A stretch of DNA of 5,390 nucleotides from Anaerolineae bacterium (GTDB taxonomy: Bacteria > Chloroflexota > Anaerolineae > UBA1429), in contig SKLG01000071.1 of assembly GCA_007123335.1 (NCBI GenBank), forward strand, positions 1 to 5,390. The letters run 5' to 3'. A program made the position numbers and the translations under genes. Numbering within the stretch: position 1 is the stretch's first letter; each line of letters starts with the position of its first letter. The notes under the pieces were generated by a model, which had not been told where the DNA came from, did no database searches, and saw nothing but the letters and a program-made list of their open reading frames with translations. This document shows, in pieces, positions 1 to 5,390 of this stretch.

Positions 1-413
1 ACCCCAAAGAGGTCGCCGACGTTCACCAGCAGCGGGCCCATCGGATAGTAGCCCCGCCGCCGACAGTCCAACTCGTAGTGAATCGTGCGTTGCTCACGAG
101 GCAAAAACGAGGAAACTACCCGGACGAAATTGGGGGAGCGCAACTGGATGGGCACACTCTCGTGAAGGCGCACCCAGGGGAGAGGCAAGAGCCCCTCGTT
201 CTTGATCTCAAGGGTAACATCCACTCGCTCGCCCAAGAAGGCACGATTCATAAAGCGACGCTGAAAGCGCAGATTGTGCAGCGCCTTGCCCGCCCAGACA
301 CGCGAGAAAAAGAAAACGCCAAACAAAAGATATAAAAGATAGAAAAAAGAATCCACGCGAAAGAGCGCAGCGATGATAAAGAGCAACAGGATCATGGCCA
401 GCATATATTGCAT
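1..413 (-). CDS. DUF58 family membrane-anchored protein, N-terminal part (runs off the window edge)
   Basis: Translating the minus strand from an ATG at 413 gives 137 open codons with no stop before the window edge, so the C-terminal part is missing. Residues 1-40 form two closely spaced hydrophobic segments (starting MQYMLAMILLLFIIAALF and, after a short polar gap, a Tyr/Leu/Phe-rich stretch). A beta-rich domain follows, with the typical DUF58 lead-in: 'FLGERVDVTLEIKNEG', 'LPWVRLHE' and, near the edge, 'CRRRGYYPMGPL' then 'GDLFG'. DUF58 proteins are usually encoded next to MoxR ATPases, as here: the moxR stop lies 26 bases upstream on the same strand. A GAGG ribosome-binding site sits 8 bases before the ATG. 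The nearest upstream ATG, at 435, opens a frame that stops after seven codons, so 413 is the best start. The first 100 bases of the gene are noticeably more AT-rich than the neighbours because of the Phe/Leu-rich membrane segments. The family's biochemical role is not well defined; a membrane partner or substrate of MoxR is the usual inference. Confidence 0.88.
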   Translation of the reverse strand, partial: MQYMLAMILLLFIIAALFRVDSFFYLLYLLFGVFFFSRVWAGKALHNLRFQRRFMNRAFLGERVDVTLEIKNEGLLPLPWVRLHESVPIQLRSPNFVRVVSSFLPREQRTIHYELDCRRRGYYPMGPLLVNVGDLFG

Positions 414-439
414 CAACCGATCCTCGCCGCAGACATGCC

Positions 440-1399
440 TTAATCCTCGTCCAGCTCGCCGATATCGAGGCGCGTCTCCGCTACCAAGTCCGTAAGGAGC
501 GTCTTGGCGCTACGGCCGCGCAGCGCGCTCTCGGGCTTGATAATCAGGCGATGGCTCAGCACCACTGGAGCGAGTTCCTTGATGTCATCGGGCAGGACAT
601 GATCGCGACCACGGATGGCGGCCAGCGCCTGAGCGGCCTTGTATAGCCCGAGACTACCCCTGGGGCTGGCCCCCAGCGCCAAGTCATAATGGGTACGCGT
701 GGCCTGCACCAGGCGCACGATATAGCCGCGCAGCGTCTCGTCCACGTTTACATCCCAGATATCGGATTGTAGCTCGATCAGCCGCTCTCCATCCACTACC
801 TGATCGAGAGACTCGATGGGATGCTTGCGGCGCAGGTTGACCAAGATGTGTTGCTCCTCCTCAAAGGAGGGATAACCCACGTCGATACGCATCATAAAGC
901 GATCGAGCTGCGCCTCGGGAAGCGGAAAGGTACCCTCATACTCGATGGGATTCTGTGTAGCCAGCACGAGGAAGGGCCTGGGCAGCGGTCGGGTGACCCC
1001 ATCGGCGGTCACCTGATATTCGCCCATCGATTCGAGCAGCGCCGACTGGGTGCGCGGTGTGGCGCGGTTGACCTCATCGGCCAGGAGGATGTTCACGAAC
1101 GCCGGCCCGGGGCGAAATTCGAATTCGCCCGTCTTTTGGTTATAGATCGACACGCCGGTGACATCGTTGGGCAGCAGGTCGGGCGTACACTGCAACCGTT
1201 TAAAGCTGCAACCCAGCGAGATGGCCACTGAGCGCGCCAGCATCGTCTTGCCCACGCCCGGCACATCCTCGATGAGCACATGACCTTCACAGAATAGGGC
1301 CACCATCACCAATTCGATGGCCTGGCGCTTGCCGACGATGACCTTCTCGACGTTCTCGACAACGGTGCGAGTGAAACGCTCGATCTCTTGAACTGGCAT
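440..1399 (-). CDS. moxR: MoxR family AAA+ ATPase
   Basis: The product is a 319-residue AAA+ ATPase of the MoxR type. These are thought to act as ATP-driven chaperones that remodel or mature partner proteins, often with DUF58 or VWA-domain partners encoded nearby. The canonical motifs are intact: Walker A 'DVPGVGKT' (45-52), Walker B 'ILLADE' (104-109) followed by NRA, the sensor-1 region 'LATQNP' (146-151), the conserved 'LPEAQLDRF' (160-168), and the sensor-2 region 'GASPRGS' (243-249) in the C-terminal lid, with 'LPDDIKELA' after it. The length is normal for the family. An ATG 26 codons further upstream (1477) is in frame, but it lies upstream of a good promoter (1432-1460) and adds a non-conserved leader. 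The ATG at 1399 follows a purine-rich AAGGGAGAAGG tract and opens with the usual 'MPVQEIERF' type of N-terminus. It is the first gene of an operon with the DUF58 gene. Family assignment is near certain; the actual substrate is unknown. Confidence 0.96.
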   Translation of the reverse strand: MPVQEIERFTRTVVENVEKVIVGKRQAIELVMVALFCEGHVLIEDVPGVGKTMLARSVAISLGCSFKRLQCTPDLLPNDVTGVSIYNQKTGEFEFRPGPAFVNILLADEVNRATPRTQSALLESMGEYQVTADGVTRPLPRPFLVLATQNPIEYEGTFPLPEAQLDRFMMRIDVGYPSFEEEQHILVNLRRKHPIESLDQVVDGERLIELQSDIWDVNVDETLRGYIVRLVQATRTHYDLALGASPRGSLGLYKAAQALAAIRGRDHVLPDDIKELAPVVLSHRLIIKPESALRGRSAKTLLTDLVAETRLDIGELDED

Positions 1400-1431
1400 G
1401 CTGCGCCCTTCTCCCTTTGGTGTGATATCTG

Positions 1432-1460
1432 ATTGTACCCTCATCATGCATGGTCGGCAA
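1432..1460 (-). promoter_or_regulatory. SigA/sigma70-type promoter for the moxR-DUF58 operon
   Basis: Read on the minus strand, a -35 element TTGCCG (1455-1460) is separated by exactly 17 bases from a -10 element TACAAT (1432-1437), matching 4/6 and 5/6 of the consensus. The expected transcript start, about seven bases past the -10, leaves a leader of roughly 25 bases containing the purine-rich ribosome-binding tract before the ATG at 1399. Its placement argues against the longer in-frame moxR start at 1477. Predicted from sequence only. Confidence 0.65.
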
Positions 1461-1487
1461 CTGGCCAGAATGTTCAAACGTTGTCGA

Positions 1488-1516
1488 TTGCCCTGCAGGC
1501 GTACAGGCCGTATACT
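1488..1516 (+). promoter_or_regulatory. SigA/sigma70-type promoter for glgX
   Basis: The -35 element TTGCCC (1488-1493) and the -10 element TATACT (1511-1516) are separated by 17 bases, matching 4/6 and 5/6 of the consensus. Initiation a few bases downstream would give a leader of roughly 27 bases containing GGAGG (1532-1536) before the ATG at 1550. The design mirrors the divergent moxR promoter: the two -35 boxes face away from each other with 27 bases between them, so a bound regulator or supercoiling change could affect both. Predicted from sequence only. Confidence 0.62.
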
Positions 1517-1549
1517 GGCCGCATTCGATGTGGAGGTTCAGCAAACACC

Positions 1550-3673
1550 ATGACCCAAGAGGTTCTCGCCGGCCGTCCCTATCCCCTGGGCGCTACTTGC
1601 GAGCAAGGGGGCGTCAATTTCAGCGTCTTTTCCGCCCATGCCACCGCCGTCGAGCTATTGCTTTTTGATGACGAGGATGAATCTATCGTCCGTCGAGTCA
1701 TCAATCTCGATCCGGCCCGACACAAGACCTATTACTACTGGCACGCCTGGGTACCCGATATCGGCGACGGACAGCGCTACGGCTATCGCGTCCACGGCCC
1801 TTACGAGCCGGAGCGGGGCATGCGCTTTAACCCCAACAAGGTGCTCGTCGACCCATACGCCCTGGCCGTCAGCGACGGCGGCAACTGGTCACGCGCCGAC
1901 GCCTATGGCTTGGGCGACAATACCGCCACGGCGTATAAGTCGGTGGTCGTCGACCTGCGCGGCTATGACTGGGAGGACGATCGCCCGCTCCAGCGCCCCA
2001 TGCGCGAAACCATCATCTATGAAGCCCACGTCCGCGGCCTGACCCGCCATCCCAGCGCTGGGGTGCAGCACCCGGGCACCTATACCGGTTTGATCGACAA
2101 GATCCCCTACCTGCAAGATCTGGGCATCTCCGCCGTCGAGCTCCTGCCGGTGCAACAGTTTGACCCACAGGAGGTCACCCGGCTCAATCCGCTCACCGGT
2201 GAGCCGCTCACCAACTATTGGGGCTATGCTCCGGTGGCCTGGATGAGCCCGCACATGGGCTATGGCACCAGCAACGACGCTCGCCGCATAGTGGACGAGT
2301 TTCGCGACATGGTCAAGGCGCTGCATCGCGCCGGCATCGAGGTGATCCTCGACGTGGTATTCAACCACACCGCCGAGTCAGACCATTGCGGGCCGACAAT
2401 CTCGTTTCGTGGCCTGGAGAATGTGGCCTACTATATGCTCCAGTCCGACAAGCGCTATTACCACGATTTCACCGGCACGGGCAACACGGTGAATTGCAAC
2501 CATTCTATCGTGCGCCGGCTCATCCTACACTGTTTGCAGCACTGGGTCCACGAGTTTCACGTGGACGGCTTTCGCTTTGATCTGGCGTCGGTGCTATCAC
2601 GCAACGAAGAGGGCGAGCCGATCAAGGATTCGCCCATCCTGTGGAGCATCGAATCCGATCCGCTGCTGGCCGGCACCAAGCTCATCGCTGAGGCGTGGGA
2701 CGCCGCAGGGCTCTACCAGTTGGGCGGCTTTACCGGCGACCGCTGGGCCGAGTGGAACGGCCGCTTTCGCGACGACGTGCGCCGCTTTGTGCGCGGCGAC
2801 GCGGGCACCGTGCGCGACCTGGCCTGGCGCATAACCGGCAGTTTTGACGTTTTTGCCCAGAAGCCGAGCTACACCTCGCATCAGAGCATCAATTATATCA
2901 CCTGCCATGACGGATTTACCCTGCGCGATCTGGTCTCGTATAATCGCAAGCATAACGAAGCCAACGGCGAGGGCAATCGCGACGGCGTCGACGACAACTT
3001 GAGCTGGAACTGTGGTGTCGAAGGCCCCACCGATGACGCCGAGATCCAGGCGCTGCGCCGGCGGCAGATGAAGAACCTGCTGACGCTGCTGCTCTGCGCC
3101 CGAGGCACGCCGATGATCCTCGGCGGCGACGAGATGGGCCGCACCCAGGGCGGCAACAACAACGCCTATTGCCAGGACAACGAGATAAGCTGGTTCCATT
3201 GGGAGGATCTTGACGAGGCCGCCTGGCTACACCGCTTTGCCCAGGGGATGATCGCCCTCCGGCGGCGCTATCAGGTGTTGACCCTCGATCACACCCTTGG
3301 CTTTCGCCCGCCCGAGTGCTCTCTCCACGAGAACGTGACCTTTCACGGGGTCGAGCTCCATCGGCCCGATTGGAGCCATCACTCCCACTCGCTGGCGATC
3401 CAGTTCCACGGCGATGGGCTTGGCGGTGAGGATGGCGCAGGATGTGCCGCCGACGTCTATATCATCGCCAACGCGTACAGCGAGGCCCTCGAATTTCAGT
3501 TGCCGACGCAGCATCCCTGGCGCCGCCTGGTGGACACGACGTTAGAGAGCCCTGAGGATATCGTTACCGAGGAGGATGCGGGCGCATCCTGCGTCCGCAT
3601 CACATCCGAGACCTACTGCGTGGGGCCACGCTCTGTCGTGGTGCTGGTTGAGGAACGCGAGGCCGATGCCTAG
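1550..3673 (+). CDS. glgX: Glycogen debranching enzyme GlgX (isoamylase-type, GH13 family)
   Basis: The product is a 707-residue cytosolic enzyme that hydrolyses alpha-1,6 branch points of glycogen, typically acting on limit branches left by glycogen phosphorylase. The N-terminal CBM48-like beta domain (about 8-130) starts with 'RPYPLGATCEQGGVNFSVFS'. The catalytic (beta/alpha)8 barrel follows, with the GH13 conserved regions intact: 'DVVFNH' (268-273), 'GFRFDLA' with nucleophile Asp344, 'LIAEAWD' with acid/base Glu381, and 'TCHDGFTLRDLVSYN' with transition-state Asp454. The GlgX/TreX-specific 'HNEANGEGNRDG' (468-479) and 'GGDEMGRTQGGNNNAYCQDN' (525-544) are also present. A C-terminal beta domain ends the protein, with a Gly-rich loop near 621-632. 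Length is normal for GlgX/TreX. An in-frame ATG exists at 1433 but lies upstream of the promoter (1488-1516) and encodes a non-conserved leader, so the ATG at 1550 is preferred; its GGAGG is 13 bases upstream, which is rather far. The stop overlaps the stop of convergent hpt. No other glycogen gene is in the window. TreX-like isoamylase is an equivalent name for this group. Confidence 0.96.
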   Translation: MTQEVLAGRPYPLGATCEQGGVNFSVFSAHATAVELLLFDDEDESIVRRVINLDPARHKTYYYWHAWVPDIGDGQRYGYRVHGPYEPERGMRFNPNKVLVDPYALAVSDGGNWSRADAYGLGDNTATAYKSVVVDLRGYDWEDDRPLQRPMRETIIYEAHVRGLTRHPSAGVQHPGTYTGLIDKIPYLQDLGISAVELLPVQQFDPQEVTRLNPLTGEPLTNYWGYAPVAWMSPHMGYGTSNDARRIVDEFRDMVKALHRAGIEVILDVVFNHTAESDHCGPTISFRGLENVAYYMLQSDKRYYHDFTGTGNTVNCNHSIVRRLILHCLQHWVHEFHVDGFRFDLASVLSRNEEGEPIKDSPILWSIESDPLLAGTKLIAEAWDAAGLYQLGGFTGDRWAEWNGRFRDDVRRFVRGDAGTVRDLAWRITGSFDVFAQKPSYTSHQSINYITCHDGFTLRDLVSYNRKHNEANGEGNRDGVDDNLSWNCGVEGPTDDAEIQALRRRQMKNLLTLLLCARGTPMILGGDEMGRTQGGNNNAYCQDNEISWFHWEDLDEAAWLHRFAQGMIALRRRYQVLTLDHTLGFRPPECSLHENVTFHGVELHRPDWSHHSHSLAIQFHGDGLGGEDGAGCAADVYIIANAYSEALEFQLPTQHPWRRLVDTTLESPEDIVTEEDAGASCVRITSETYCVGPRSVVVLVEEREADA

Positions 3674-4233
3674 TACTGAGGCTCGCGGACCTCGGGCTTG
3701 AGCACGCCGACGTAGGGCAGGTTGCGATAGTAGCCGTGGTCGTCCAGCCCATAACCCACGACAAAGCGGTCGGGCAGCTCAAAGCCCTGATAGGCCAGGG
3801 GGATGTTGATCAGCCGCCGATAGGGGCGATCAAAGAGCACGCAGACCCGCAGGCTGGCCGGGTCGCGGGTGCGCAGCGTGCGCAGTAAATAGTTCAGCGT
3901 CAGCCCGGTATCGATGACATCCTCGACAAAAAGGACGTGCCGCCCGGTGATGGTGTGCTCCAGGTCCTTGGTGATGCGCACGGTGCCCGAGCCAGTGTCC
4001 GAGGCGTAAGGGGAGATGGCCATGAAATCGAGCATCACCGGAATGGTGATGTAGCGCAGCAGGTCGGCCATGAACAGCACCACCCCGTGGAGCACGCCCA
4101 CCAGCAGCGGCTGCTTTCCGGCATAGTCCTGGGAGATTTGCGCCCCTAGCGCCGCGATGCGCTCCTGCAAGTGCTGCGCCGAGATGATCGTCTCGGCAAT
4201 GTCATCGCGGACATCCTCGCTAGGGACTCTCAT
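3670..4233 (-). CDS. hpt: Hypoxanthine(-guanine) phosphoribosyltransferase
   Basis: The product is a 187-residue cytosolic purine-salvage enzyme that transfers the phosphoribosyl group of PRPP to hypoxanthine and/or guanine, giving IMP/GMP. The type I phosphoribosyltransferase signature 'VLFVEDVIDTGLTL' (100-113) is intact: Glu104 and Asp105 would bind the ribose hydroxyls and Asp108 is the likely catalytic base position. The flexible active-site loop is 'SPYASDTGSGTVRITKDL' (74-91), and the base-binding segment 'LPDRFVVGYGLD' (153-164) is followed by 'YRNLPYVGVLKPE'. These are typical of bacterial Hpt/HprT. One oddity is 'VGVLHG' (45-50), where most relatives have Lys in place of His49. The ATG directly follows the TAG of the upstream gene with no spacer, and a strong GGAGGA (4238-4243) inside that gene's last codons serves as its ribosome-binding site, so the two are probably translationally coupled. 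The 3' end overlaps the stop of convergent glgX. Confidence 0.95.
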   Translation of the reverse strand: MRVPSEDVRDDIAETIISAQHLQERIAALGAQISQDYAGKQPLLVGVLHGVVLFMADLLRYITIPVMLDFMAISPYASDTGSGTVRITKDLEHTITGRHVLFVEDVIDTGLTLNYLLRTLRTRDPASLRVCVLFDRPYRRLINIPLAYQGFELPDRFVVGYGLDDHGYYRNLPYVGVLKPEVREPQY

Positions 4234-4647
4234 CTAGTCCTCCAGGGCCTCTTTGCCCACCAGCTCGCTCGAGCGCTCGTCGATGCCACAGCGCTCCAAA
4301 AAGCGGGTGAAATCGCGCCGCGTCCACAGTTGGATCTGCACGTCGGGGTAGAGCTCACGCAGCCGACGGATCTTGCGGTTCTTGAAGCGGATCAGTTTTT
4401 GGCGCAAGGTGGTCAGCTCGATAAAGAGATCCTGCTCCACGAGGTAAAAGTCGGGCGAAAAGGCCTCGATCACGCGGCCCTGCTTGTCCCAGCAGAGGGG
4501 GTAGGTCATCGGCTCATAGAGCCACTCGATGCCGTAAAAGTCGAGGATACGGGCGAACTCTTGTTCGCTTGGGTGGGCGAAATCGATATCCTCGCGATTC
4601 ATCTGCACATTATGCGTCGGAGAGGGGCGCGGATAGTCCTTGGGCAT
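4234..4647 (-). CDS. Small PD-(D/E)XK nuclease-like protein of unknown function, upstream of hpt
   Basis: I do not recognise a named family. From the ATG at 4647 the protein has 137 residues. The core resembles the restriction-endonuclease fold: a helix with acidic residues ('HPSEQEFARILDFYGIEWLYEP', 25-46), then 'SPDFYL' (64-69) with Asp66, then 'LFIELTT' (74-80) with Glu77, and a basic helix containing Lys84, Lys89 and several Arg, followed by 'DVQIQLWTRRDF'. That spacing matches PD-Xn-(D/E)XK, except that the usual Lys after Glu is Thr79; Lys84 or Lys89 might stand in. No membrane segment or signal peptide is visible. Its stop abuts the hpt start, so it is the first gene of a two-gene operon. 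The frame is open to a GTG at 4731, but the perfect-consensus promoter (4700-4727) lies inside that stretch, so that start is excluded. Other possible starts are TTG 4650, GTG 4608 and ATG 4602; the ribosome-binding site for 4647 (GGAGA, 13 bases away) is mediocre. The gene is real; the fold is inferred; the function is unknown. Confidence 0.72.
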   Translation of the reverse strand: MPKDYPRPSPTHNVQMNREDIDFAHPSEQEFARILDFYGIEWLYEPMTYPLCWDKQGRVIEAFSPDFYLVEQDLFIELTTLRQKLIRFKNRKIRRLRELYPDVQIQLWTRRDFTRFLERCGIDERSSELVGKEALED

Positions 4648-4699
4648 CAATGAGGCTATTTCTCCGGTTGATTCGGCGTCTCTTCCTTGGTATAGGCAC

Positions 4700-4727
4700 A
4701 TTATAAATGCCAGCGCGGGCCTGTCAA
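4700..4727 (-). promoter_or_regulatory. Perfect-consensus SigA/sigma70 promoter for the nuclease-like/hpt operon
   Basis: On the minus strand the -35 hexamer TTGACA (4722-4727) and the -10 hexamer TATAAT (4700-4705) both match consensus 6/6, with a 16-base spacer. Transcription would start near 4693, giving a leader of about 45 bases to the ATG at 4647. No operator-like inverted repeat is evident, consistent with strong constitutive expression. It sits directly downstream of the intergenic hairpin that may end the preceding gene. Confidence 0.82.
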
Positions 4728-4750
4728 CCACAACGAAGAGCCCAGCTCAG

Positions 4751-4774
4751 GCCCACCTCCCGAAGGAGATGGGC
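4751..4774 (-). terminator. UUCG-capped hairpin after the secreted-protein gene, possible terminator
   Basis: Read on the minus strand, GCCCATCTCC and GGAGGTGGGC form a 10-bp stem (one T-G wobble) closed by a C(UUCG)G tetraloop, one of the most stable RNA loops. It lies about 40 bases past the stop of the secreted-protein gene and about 24 bases before the next promoter's -35 box, the right place for a terminator or a 3'-end stabiliser. No run of U follows; instead there is a small GAGC/GCTC stem (4738-4748) and a loosely T-rich stretch. The plus strand gives the same stem with a CGAA loop, but no plus-strand gene reads into it. The rest of the 4732-4815 gap shows nothing else I can support. 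Confidence 0.45.
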
Positions 4775-4815
4775 GTTGAGCAGGCGATCGTCTACGTTAT
4801 GCCCCGCTGGCTGAC

Positions 4816-5346
4816 CTAGTCTGAGATAACCAAAGGCATGGCCAAAAAGTTTGTCACTAACAAGCCGGTGGCTCGAACATCCACCGTAGAAATATTGATC
4901 CCCGCCGCCACGATCTCCAGGCGATGGTCGGGTTGCAGCACGAGATAGGGCGCCGCGAACGTATGGCCATAGCTGTCCGTGGTGCTCGATCTCAGATAGA
5001 ACTGCGACTGCCGGCTGCTTGTGCCATAGGCGTCAAAGACCGAGACCTCGGTGACGCCGGAGATGGTGCTACCGGCCCGTGGCGTGACGATCACATCCGT
5101 CACGAGCAAATAGTACCCCGAGGGCACCCGCTGGTTTCCAGAAAAAGGCGTGCCGTCTGCGGCGAAACAGTTCATGAACGCCTGGCCGCCGGCAGCCACC
5201 CCAGCGCCGGGCGCAAAGCAGCGCACCGGCACCCCCCGATTCCCCATGGCCGCGCGGGCCGGGTGCAGGCCATCGGCAGTGAACATGAACAACGCGAGGA
5301 CAATGACGAGCGCAACCACCAGATGACGTGCACGCAGAACCACCAT
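4816..5346 (-). CDS. Secreted protein of unknown function (Sec signal peptide)
   Basis: I do not recognise the family. The 176-residue product has a classic Sec signal peptide: a basic start 'MVVLRARH', a hydrophobic core 'LVVALVIVLALFMF' (9-22), and a polar end 'HPARAA' with a likely signal peptidase I site after Ala32 or Ala33. There is no lipobox Cys, no further membrane segment and no sorting motif, so the roughly 143-residue mature protein is probably released or loosely surface-associated. It is rich in Ser, Thr, Val and Gly with alternating hydrophobic stretches ('YYLLVTDVIVTP', 'VTEVSVFDAYG', 'DHRLEIVAAGIN'), suggesting an all-beta sandwich. Cys43 and Cys60 are the only cysteines after the signal and could form a disulfide. 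The start is well supported: AGGAGG (5353-5358) lies 6 bases before the ATG. Only 44 upstream bases are in the window, so its promoter is not identified. It is separated from the hpt operon by a hairpin and a strong promoter, so it is probably its own unit or the last gene of another one. Confidence 0.8.
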   Translation of the reverse strand: MVVLRARHLVVALVIVLALFMFTADGLHPARAAMGNRGVPVRCFAPGAGVAAGGQAFMNCFAADGTPFSGNQRVPSGYYLLVTDVIVTPRAGSTISGVTEVSVFDAYGTSSRQSQFYLRSSTTDSYGHTFAAPYLVLQPDHRLEIVAAGINISTVDVRATGLLVTNFLAMPLVISD

Positions 5347-5390
5347 GTTTGGCCTCCTACTCGATGTGTGTGAAAGCGATCGCCGATGCA

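Noticed and set aside
78..335. Plus-strand open frame of 85 codons in the left edge region
   Set aside because: The opposite strand encodes a convincing DUF58 N-terminus with membrane segments, so this is an antisense shadow.
1110..1130. Inverted repeat GGGCGAA/TTCGCCC inside moxR
   Set aside because: It encodes the ordinary GEFEFRPGP segment of a MoxR protein and is short, so protein coding explains it.
821..1231. Plus-strand open frame of 136 codons antisense to moxR
   Set aside because: It lies wholly within the conserved Walker B/sensor-1 region of moxR and its product has no recognisable motif or composition of its own.
1461..1468. CTGGCCAG palindrome between the divergent promoters
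   Set aside because: A single 8-base palindrome in GC-rich DNA is expected by chance and I know no regulator that matches it.
1889..2368. Minus-strand open frame of 159 codons within glgX
   Set aside because: It is antisense to the conserved GH13 barrel; long antisense frames are expected in GC-rich genes.
2597..3199. Minus-strand open frame of 200 codons within glgX
   Set aside because: Although long and rich in Ala/Val, it mirrors the glgX catalytic motifs and has no ribosome-binding or family support.
4171..4653. Plus-strand open frame of 160 codons across the nuclease-like gene
   Set aside because: It is antisense to a gene that has a strong promoter, a coupled downstream partner and fold-like motifs; the plus-strand product shows no family features.
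4924..5373. Plus-strand open frame of 149 codons opposite the secreted-protein gene
   Set aside because: The minus-strand gene has a textbook signal peptide and an ideal AGGAGG site; the plus-strand product is Arg/His-rich, typical of a shadow.
5377..5384. GCGATCGC octamer like the cyanobacterial HIP1 repeat
   Set aside because: It occurs once in the window; HIP1 is recognised by high frequency, and nothing else points to cyanobacteria.

Overview
This is a moderately GC-rich bacterial window with normal housekeeping gene content. It has Shine-Dalgarno sites, SigA/sigma70-type promoters and tightly packed operons. The combination of a MoxR-DUF58 pair, a GlgX/TreX-type debranching enzyme, a small nuclease-like protein abutting a hypoxanthine phosphoribosyltransferase, and a short Sec-secreted protein of unknown family fits a Chloroflexota-like bacterium. 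That assignment is an impression from protein flavour, not a demonstrated placement. No mobile element, CRISPR array, tRNA or rRNA is visible.

Layout. Positions 1-1399 (minus strand) hold a two-gene operon: a MoxR AAA+ ATPase (440-1399) followed by the N-terminal part of a membrane-anchored DUF58 protein (413 down to the window edge). The roughly 150-bp gap at 1400-1549 carries two back-to-back promoters of nearly identical design, one for moxR (minus) and one for glgX (plus). Positions 1550-3673 (plus) encode a complete glycogen debranching enzyme with all catalytic residues. It converges on the minus-strand operon 4647-3670, which encodes a PD-(D/E)XK-like protein followed directly by hpt. 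The two facing genes share a CTAG in which each strand reads a TAG stop. That operon is driven by a promoter with perfect consensus -35 and -10 hexamers at 4700-4727. Positions 4732-4815 are intergenic and hold a UUCG-capped hairpin. Positions 4816-5346 (minus) encode a secreted protein with no recognised family.

How the genes relate. MoxR and DUF58 proteins usually act together, the ATPase remodelling or maturing a partner at the membrane. GlgX trims alpha-1,6 branches during glycogen breakdown. Hpt salvages hypoxanthine/guanine with PRPP. The operon partner of Hpt looks like a restriction-endonuclease-fold protein and is the least understood part of the window. I see no clear new multi-gene system here. 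The best leads are the nuclease-like/Hpt pair, the overlapping convergent stops, and the promoters that redefine three gene starts.
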